A stretch of DNA of 64,000 bases, from NCBI RefSeq assembly GCF_900141665.1, contig NZ_FQYI01000003.1, positions 33,501 through 97,500 on the forward strand, read 5' to 3'. A program made the position numbers and the translations under genes. This DNA comes from Cruoricaptor ignavus. GTDB taxonomy: Bacteria; Bacteroidota; Bacteroidia; Flavobacteriales; Weeksellaceae. The notes under the pieces were generated by a model. The model made no database searches. It worked only from the letters and a program-made list of their open reading frames with translations, and had not been told where the DNA came from. Shown one piece after another: positions 58,301 through 64,000 of the stretch. Every line of letters begins with the position of its first letter. Within the stretch, counting starts at the first letter, position 1.

Positions 58301-59416
58301 GATCCCTATTCGCAGCAAAATTCAAAATCTTTCGATGCAAACCTCCAGCTCAGCCCGCTGAACGATTTGAGAATAGATATCAATGCGCTTTGGAGGCACA
58401 ACAGAAACCTCATGCAGGGAGGCTACAACCTAGATGCCGATCCCGCTACGCCGCATTTTGATTTTGCCTTCGAAAACGAGCTGGTTACTCATTCCAAATC
58501 TGTTTGGCTGCTATCTACTTCATTTAAAAATTCAGGAGATTTATTCCCGAGAATTATTGAAAATGCTAGAGCGCTCTCTCAGCAAATGGGCACGGTGCCT
58601 GGTGCGGCAGGCTTCGCTCAAGGATATTCATTGGGGAATGCGTATATACTGGTGCCTGCCTTCCGAGCAGCAGTGGAAGGGCGCAGCCTGGAGCCCATGG
58701 ACAACCCGAAAAAATCCGGCTTCCCGTTGCCAAACTGGAATGTCGTTTATTCCGGCTTCCGCAACCTGCCGATGGTGGCAAGTCAGTTCTCTAAATTTGA
58801 CATCCAGCATTCCTACAAATCCACCTATACGGGTACGGGGGTGCAGTCGAACATCGATTACTACAACGATCCTGGCGGGTTTGATGTAAATGGCGACAGG
58901 CTCAATCCTTATATTTTCAGTCAGGTAGGCTATGTGGAATCCTTTGCCCCGCTTATCGGAGGAGATTTTACGCTTAGGAACAATATGCAGTTCCGCGCGA
59001 TGTACAACCGCGACCGAATGCTGCTCCTTGGCTTGGTAAACAATACCCTTACGGAGGACTACAGCAAGGAATATGTCTTTGGCTTCGGCTACATCGTGAA
59101 GGATTTAAGGATGAAACTCAATATGGGTGGCAAGCCGCGTAATGTTGTAAGCGACCTGAATGTCCGCGCAGATTTCTCTCTTAGGGATAGCGAAACACGA
59201 ATTACCAACATACTCCTGGAGGATTCTCAAGTCACAGGCGGGCAGAAACTTCTGGGGATAAAATTCAGCGCGGATTACAATGTCTCCGAAAATTTTAACC
59301 TGAGATTCTTCTACGACCAGCTGGCTACCAAATACAAAATCTCCACAGCCTACCCGCTCTCCACCATTCGAGCGGGGCTCTCCGCTACCTTCAATTTTAA
59401 CGGCGGCATAAGATAA
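52340..59416 (+). CDS. sprA: Type IX secretion outer-membrane translocon SprA (SovA)
   Basis: A 2358-residue outer-membrane protein, close to the length of other SprA proteins (about 2400). It forms the very large beta-barrel through which T9SS cargo passes. I take GTG 52340 as start because no ATG precedes the signal peptide (IRILFLLVINLINTAVAQ, near residues 23-40). Two SprA-type N-terminal modules are visible (LQLRANYDTQSGFAFENKLN near 196-215 begins the first). The C-terminus ends in a barrel strand (LSATFNFNGGIR). An intact gene implies a working T9SS; the other T9SS genes are not here. Confidence 0.96.
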   Translation: MYSSSVKHTFNKFLECGRPAAIRILFLLVINLINTAVAQERPLDSLSIRQDYTLPSPVRYEAYYDVATGKYHLYPKVGSITVGAPTVMSPEEYRAYMLSTQLAEYYRQKSDDNNIVFRKDEKEAEKRGLIPAVKINNRLFESIFGSNKIEIIPQGFASFDLGALHQKIDNPMILPQNRSSFAIDIQQRIQLGLTGKVGDNLQLRANYDTQSGFAFENKLNVAWQARGTWRDLQNKGLNDRTTGGEDKIIKKVEFGNVNLPLSTSLIRGSESLFGLKTQFQLGKTLGTVVLSQQQGEARNIVVQGGGAVQTFKINASDYEDNQHYFLGHYFLDNYDRALQDYPLINSTISINRIEVWVLEQGSGNLQEQKSILGIRDLGEGASGYPDNSQNGLYQNIAGLGTSIRDVNLAYNAVLGQNFPNAAGAPERYTDGEQFIFNRRARRLQTNEFNYNPQLGYISLNQRLNDNQLLAVAYSYTVNGQKTVYKVGEFSDESPVLIVKLLKPNSTVRTSSPMWDLMMKNIYPMEANQISADQFMLNVYYRDSQAGKVNYLPGTAVQDVQLLKLFNWDRLNINNDMSGDGVAGDGLFDFVPGITINANDGKLIFTKAKPFGSYLENVLGSSDPKFVFNDLYTMQKEVAAQQNLAQRYTIEGRYKGAQGSGISLGAINVPRGSVKVTSNGQQLMEGVDYTVDYMLGSVNIINEALKNSGQAINVSLENQLTFNTQRRSFMGLNLERQFNERLLLGTTIVNYSEKPITQKVNFGNEAVNNTMAGFNLMYNNEFPFLTRLTDKIPLVKTDAASRLNFRAEGAYLIPGQDKNAGNQSYIDDFEQSSTKISLKEPGLWGLASKPEQNRNDPQYANAGLVNDVREGYGRGLLSWYNIDPRFYGVGGKAPAGINAEAVSNHASRRVQTSELMNNRDFVAGEQTYTNTLDITFYPKERGPYNLNPIDEPANQRWAGLMRPISVSNFTGSNIEYVEFWLMDPYADGRNLGASPKLKLHLGNVSEDVLKDGKLMYENGMPTASSAVSTSTSNWGVQPNQFPVLYAFSTEGEERRAQDVGYDGLNNEQEAQKFGTGYINPITGEPDPAADDFVFYLSNKFTGAQASSVPERYKYFRNPDGNSQSGSLEVATQMPDAEDINHDYNLDLNENYNQYTINLDRNSLAVNRNFIVDEKEVPVRFQNGQKGRNKWYLFRVPVQQFDTNAGAASEDVLNNVRFARIILDGFDDTATLRFGTLDLVRSEWRKYNKNIAAGSLPGAADNEGSMLVDNENFFVGSVNLEENALGAPPYVMPPGIDRQVLQTAGGMQRQNEASLYLKVTNLKNEARAVVKNTFVDMRRYRKLEMFVHAEDIRGAGTSSQLDRDMKFFVRFGSDATDNYYEYEASLKYTPRTARTATEIWPLENMVNINLQDFVDAKIKRDQAGGNLIGSRFLYAEASDGDRKIFVKGRPVLGNITTMMIGVRNTSGVGKDVVLWVNEMRISGIENEGGYAANASLDFNLGDFAMVNAGGAYSTVDFGSIISKPAERNQSTNSALNISTTVNLDKFIPEKVGMRIPVNYTYAQTIEDPKYNPIDIDVEFEKAANREELKQVARTYTQQRSIGVVNMRKERTNTERKSRFYDVENLALTLNYSDDYYRDVYTTKNYRQYLRGNLDYNYSFRPWVLKPFNKMVSDTAKSAKYLQWFKEFNFNPVPTRISVRTELDRNYNELQFRNIEALMNGVAGSDFDVIRNRAFYFGWQYAVGFNFTRSLKLEINSATRTLNDNISPTAMDSRSIFEQPFRSGRPVLYNHRVQLNYRLPFEYLPFMNFLTAEVGYGFQYNWNARSTVLTQSNAGNLGNLAQNTNTIVGTATANIPQFLNNFAYFRKIEEVRNKRRQEIDSLNNAYAESALKKSKKNKFFVFNTYKGYTFKNRLTPMQTMASALFSGRQLDINYNENNGTVLPGILSSPNFYGYGQNIGGPTAGFLLGSQADIRRTAIERGWISSSPYMNDPYSQQNSKSFDANLQLSPLNDLRIDINALWRHNRNLMQGGYNLDADPATPHFDFAFENELVTHSKSVWLLSTSFKNSGDLFPRIIENARALSQQMGTVPGAAGFAQGYSLGNAYILVPAFRAAVEGRSLEPMDNPKKSGFPLPNWNVVYSGFRNLPMVASQFSKFDIQHSYKSTYTGTGVQSNIDYYNDPGGFDVNGDRLNPYIFSQVGYVESFAPLIGGDFTLRNNMQFRAMYNRDRMLLLGLVNNTLTEDYSKEYVFGFGYIVKDLRMKLNMGGKPRNVVSDLNVRADFSLRDSETRITNILLEDSQVTGGQKLLGIKFSADYNVSENFNLRFFYDQLATKYKISTAYPLSTIRAGLSATFNFNGGIR

Positions 59417-59432
59417 ATTTTTAAAAACCTAT

Positions 59433-59461
59433 TTGCAGAGACAATTTATTTAATAAATTTG
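59433..59461 (+). promoter_or_regulatory. Promoter of gcvH
   Basis: TTG at 59433-59435, 18 nt, TAAATTTG at 59454-59461, 14 nt before the ATG. gcvH can be expressed apart from sprA. Confidence 0.75.
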
Positions 59462-59475
59462 CTAAAACGAAAAAA

Positions 59476-59853
59476 ATGAACACACCGGCAGAACTCAAGT
59501 ACACAAAAGACCACGAGTGGGTAAAAATCGAAGGAGATACAGCCACCATCGGGATCACGGATTTCGCGCAGAGCGAATTGGGCGACATCGTCTTTGTTGA
59601 TGTTGACAGCCTAGAAGAAGAACTCTCCGAAGGCGAGGTTTTCGGTAGCGTAGAAGCGGTAAAAACTGTATCCGATCTATACCTGCCCGTTTCCGGTACC
59701 GTAGTAGAGTTTAACGAAAAATTAGAAGAGCAGCCAGAACTTGTCAACTCAGACCCTTACGGCGAAGGCTGGATCATCAAAGTGCGTTTAGCTGAAGATG
59801 CCGACCAAAGCGGCCTCCTCTCGGCAGAAGATTATCAGGCACTCCTTGGATAA
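59476..59853 (+). CDS. gcvH: Glycine cleavage system H protein
   Basis: A 125-residue lipoyl carrier that moves the aminomethyl group among the P, T and L proteins. The lipoylated lysine is in [13 protein letters not shown] (near residue 63). It begins [20 protein letters not shown], typical. The VanZ-like gene overlaps its end. Confidence 0.97.
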   Translation: MNTPAELKYTKDHEWVKIEGDTATIGITDFAQSELGDIVFVDVDSLEEELSEGEVFGSVEAVKTVSDLYLPVSGTVVEFNEKLEEQPELVNSDPYGEGWIIKVRLAEDADQSGLLSAEDYQALLG

Positions 59854-60211
59854 AATTCGGAAAATATCACTTATATTAATGCCCATTTATTGGGCATTTC
59901 TCACTTATATGCTCCTAAAACCCGGCGAAGAAAGTACAGAATTCGTCTGGATATACTCCGAGTTTGATAAAATCGTGCATTTCTGCATATTCGCCGCGCT
60001 TGGCATTCTCCTACTTGCCGCCTATCCAAAAATACACCGGAGGAATTATTTCTGCATAATGTTCATCTACGCTATACTGACTGAAATACTGCAGGACGAA
60101 ATGCGCGTGGGACGCTCGGCAGAACTTCTAGATGCCGTCGCCGATTTCATAGGCGCTGCGGCAACCTGGCTCTTATGGCGGTTCATTACAAGTCGCTCAG
60201 CTGCATCGTAA
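59846..60211 (+). CDS. VanZ-like membrane protein
   Basis: A 121-residue protein with four predicted helices (residues about 8-25, 40-58, 65-82 and 95-113). It has [19 protein letters not shown] and [27 protein letters not shown], the two signatures of the VanZ family. I choose TTG 59846, which overlaps the gcvH stop by 8 nt; ATG 59879 is an alternative. Despite the name, resistance is not implied. The sprA-gcvH-vanZ order is common in flavobacteria. Confidence 0.82.
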   Translation: MDKIRKISLILMPIYWAFLTYMLLKPGEESTEFVWIYSEFDKIVHFCIFAALGILLLAAYPKIHRRNYFCIMFIYAILTEILQDEMRVGRSAELLDAVADFIGAAATWLLWRFITSRSAAS

Positions 60212-60284
60212 TTCCTCGTTCTGCTCGTTGGAGCTTGGGGGTGTTTGTCTTTTTTACTGCCGTGTTGGTCTTTCTTTAAAATTT

Positions 60285-60330
60285 TTCTACCTGAAAACCA
60301 GCGACTTGGGCTCGGCGGGTAGATTTTTTT
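60285..60330 (+). terminator. Probable terminator before the rRNA operon
   Basis: TCTACCTG (60286-60293) pairs with CGGGTAGA (near 60316-60323) with one mismatch, and a run of T residues follows. It would stop sprA-gcvH-vanZ transcripts. Confidence 0.5.
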
Positions 60331-60341
60331 TAAATTATCTC

Positions 60342-60371
60342 TTGCCTGTTCGGGAAATCCCCTTATCTTTG
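60342..60371 (+). promoter_or_regulatory. rRNA operon promoter P1
   Basis: TTG (60342-60344), 19 nt, TATCTTTG (60364-60371). The transcript would start with a possible hairpin (CTCCC with GGGGGAG, near 60374-60396). Confidence 0.75.
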
Positions 60372-60455
60372 CACTCCCGATTTGGTATTGGGGGAGCGTT
60401 GCGAGGGGATAATAAGCCCTATTTGAAATTTTTTAAAAAAAACTTGGCGGAGCGT

Positions 60456-60487
60456 TTGGAAGTTTGAGTGACAAATTCCTACCTTTG
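60456..60487 (+). promoter_or_regulatory. rRNA operon promoter P2
   Basis: TTG (60456-60458), 21 nt, TACCTTTG (60480-60487). A hairpin (ACCCG with CGGGT) follows, as after P1. Confidence 0.75.
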
Positions 60488-60568
60488 CCCACCCGTTTTT
60501 CGGGTCAAGCGCGGGGGGATTTTTGCTGGGGCTCCGGGACGAAAAAAAATAATTTTTTTCAAAAAGTT

Positions 60569-60598
60569 TTGGTAGTTTCAAAAAAGTTCTTACCTTTG
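60569..60598 (+). promoter_or_regulatory. rRNA operon promoter P3
   Basis: TTG (60569-60571), 19 nt, TACCTTTG (60591-60598), the promoter nearest the 16S gene. The 60212-60740 interval holds no gene; it holds the terminator, the three promoters and the 16S leader. Confidence 0.8.
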
Positions 60599-60644
60599 CA
60601 ACCGCAAATCACGAGAGGCCTTTGGCCTGGTGGTTTGGAAGAGA

Positions 60645-60659
60645 GAGGATCATTGAAAT
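60645..60659 (+). promoter_or_regulatory. boxA-like antitermination element before 16S
   Basis: GAGGATCATTGAAAT, matched at 14 of 15 positions by 62663-62677 before 23S. Its placement before both large rRNA genes fits a boxA signal. Confidence 0.55.
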
Positions 60660-60682
60660 CAACGATACATACAACCAGGTAA

Positions 60683-60694
60683 GGGGCGGCGCCC
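60683..60694 (+). other. 16S precursor processing stem, left arm
   Basis: GGGGCGGCGCCC pairs perfectly over 12 bp with GGGCGCCGCCCC at 62306-62317 after the 16S gene. Such flanking stems are processing sites for RNase III. Confidence 0.5.
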
Positions 60695-60740
60695 GGGTAT
60701 GCTTTATGGCGTATTCGATGGGGCGCCGCGGAACGGAAAT

Positions 60741-62249
<1,509 letters not shown>

Positions 62250-62305
62250 TAGAGGCTTTATCAAGTCAATAAGCACACGGTCCTTCATGGGCCCCGCGCG
62301 CCGGG

Positions 62306-62317
62306 GGGCGCCGCCCC
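62306..62317 (+). other. 16S precursor processing stem, right arm
   Basis: GGGCGCCGCCCC, the perfect complement of the left arm at 60683-60694. The 62250-62421 spacer holds no gene besides this GC-rich structure. Confidence 0.5.
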
Positions 62318-62421
62318 GCCCTGTTGTTGTATAGTATCGGATCATATAAAGGAAAAGGAGGATTCACGCCCGGGCGCGAGCCCAGCGCATTGTCGCGGGC
62401 CACGGGTCAGGCGGGTAGAGG

Positions 62422-62495
62422 AGTCTCGTAGCTCAGCCGGTTAGAGCGCTACACTGATAATGTAGAGGTCGGCAGTTCGAGCCTGCCCGAGACTA
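62422..62495 (+). tRNA. ileT: tRNA-Ile (GAT)
   Basis: 74 nt with a perfect acceptor stem (AGTCTCG with CGAGACT), the CTGATAA anticodon loop (GAT) and the GTTCGAG T-loop. No CCA is encoded. It is the first tRNA in the 16S-23S spacer. Confidence 0.97.
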
Positions 62496-62504
62496 CGGAT
62501 GCCT

Positions 62505-62578
62505 GGGGAATTAGCTCAGCTGGCTAGAGCACCTGCCTTGCACGCAGGGGGTCAAGGGTTCGAATCCCTTATTCTCCA
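62505..62578 (+). tRNA. alaT: tRNA-Ala (TGC)
   Basis: 74 nt with acceptor GGGGAAT paired to ATTCTCC (one G-T pair), anticodon loop CTTGCAC (TGC) and GTTCGAA in the T arm. No full CCA is encoded. Ile-Ala is the usual spacer pair. Confidence 0.97.
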
Positions 62579-62662
62579 CAGCCGCGGAATGCGGCCTGCC
62601 GGAAGCCCTTGGGGGGCGCTGCGAAGGATGCAGCGTGGGTCCCTGGGGTGGGAGGCGAGATC

Positions 62663-62677
62663 GAGGATCATTGACAT
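62663..62677 (+). promoter_or_regulatory. boxA-like antitermination element before 23S
   Basis: GAGGATCATTGACAT, nearly identical to the copy before 16S. The TTGACATA core resembles spacer elements known in other Bacteroidota. Confidence 0.55.
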
Positions 62678-62738
62678 ATACGGTAAGACATCACAAAGAG
62701 ACGACCGGGCGCCGGGAGGCGCACCGAGAACCTTAGGG

Positions 62739-64000
<1,262 letters not shown>

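Overview
The window is chromosomal DNA of a member of the Bacteroidota, most likely the Chryseobacterium clade of the Flavobacteriales (Weeksellaceae). Evidence seen directly: a 16S rRNA gene of flavobacterial type, promoters of the Bacteroidota form (TTG, 17-21 nt, TAnnTTTG), almost no Shine-Dalgarno sequences, the type IX secretion gene sprA between ruvA and gcvH, and a secreted protein with a type A T9SS sorting domain. Coding DNA looks richer in G+C than is usual for this clade. I cannot name the species.

Layout. 1-936: 3' part of guaB. 1090-10022 (minus): a two-gene, AT-rich module coding for a 1943-residue DEAH helicase with a DUF1998 region and a 1032-residue protein resembling the STY4851/ECs_5259 (YjiT-like) family. 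This is the best candidate for a poorly described defence system. 10118-12737: ruvC, a secreted DUF3060-like protein, a serine hydrolase lipoprotein and a small membrane protein. 12880-18419: rplM-rpsI-rpsB, a broken astacin protease flanked by imperfect 60-bp direct repeats, trmB, a secreted protein and tsf. 18552-26765: a secreted protein, accA, gltX, a small glycosyltransferase cluster, rocD and a YoeB-type toxin-antitoxin pair. 26834-30798 (minus): accC, accB, rpmF, a YceD-like protein and pdxA. 30883-33603: ribE, an NtrY-like histidine kinase and a tRNA methyltransferase. 33606-34599 (minus): an FtsE-like ATPase and rpmH. 34762-41036: a repeat-bearing secreted protein with a small partner, an nrnA-like phosphoesterase and a T9SS substrate. 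41089-47339: an alpha/beta hydrolase, dsbD, the copper genes copA plus chaperone, and a secreted nuclease. 47470-51684: a DUF3810 protein, a sugar transporter, plsC and an amino-sugar kinase-like protein. 51729-60211: ruvA, sprA, gcvH, and a VanZ-like protein. 60212-64000: an rRNA operon with three tandem promoters, 16S, tRNA-Ile, tRNA-Ala and the start of 23S.

How the parts fit. accA, accB and accC supply malonyl-CoA for lipid synthesis, with plsC downstream. SprA is the outer-membrane translocon that would export the T9SS-tagged protein at 39489-41036. copA, its chaperone and dsbD suggest copper and envelope thiol handling. The 16S 3' tail has a changed anti-Shine-Dalgarno core, and three genes have a -7 box exactly 4 nt before the ATG, so initiation in this organism probably depends little on SD pairing and may include leaderless mRNAs.
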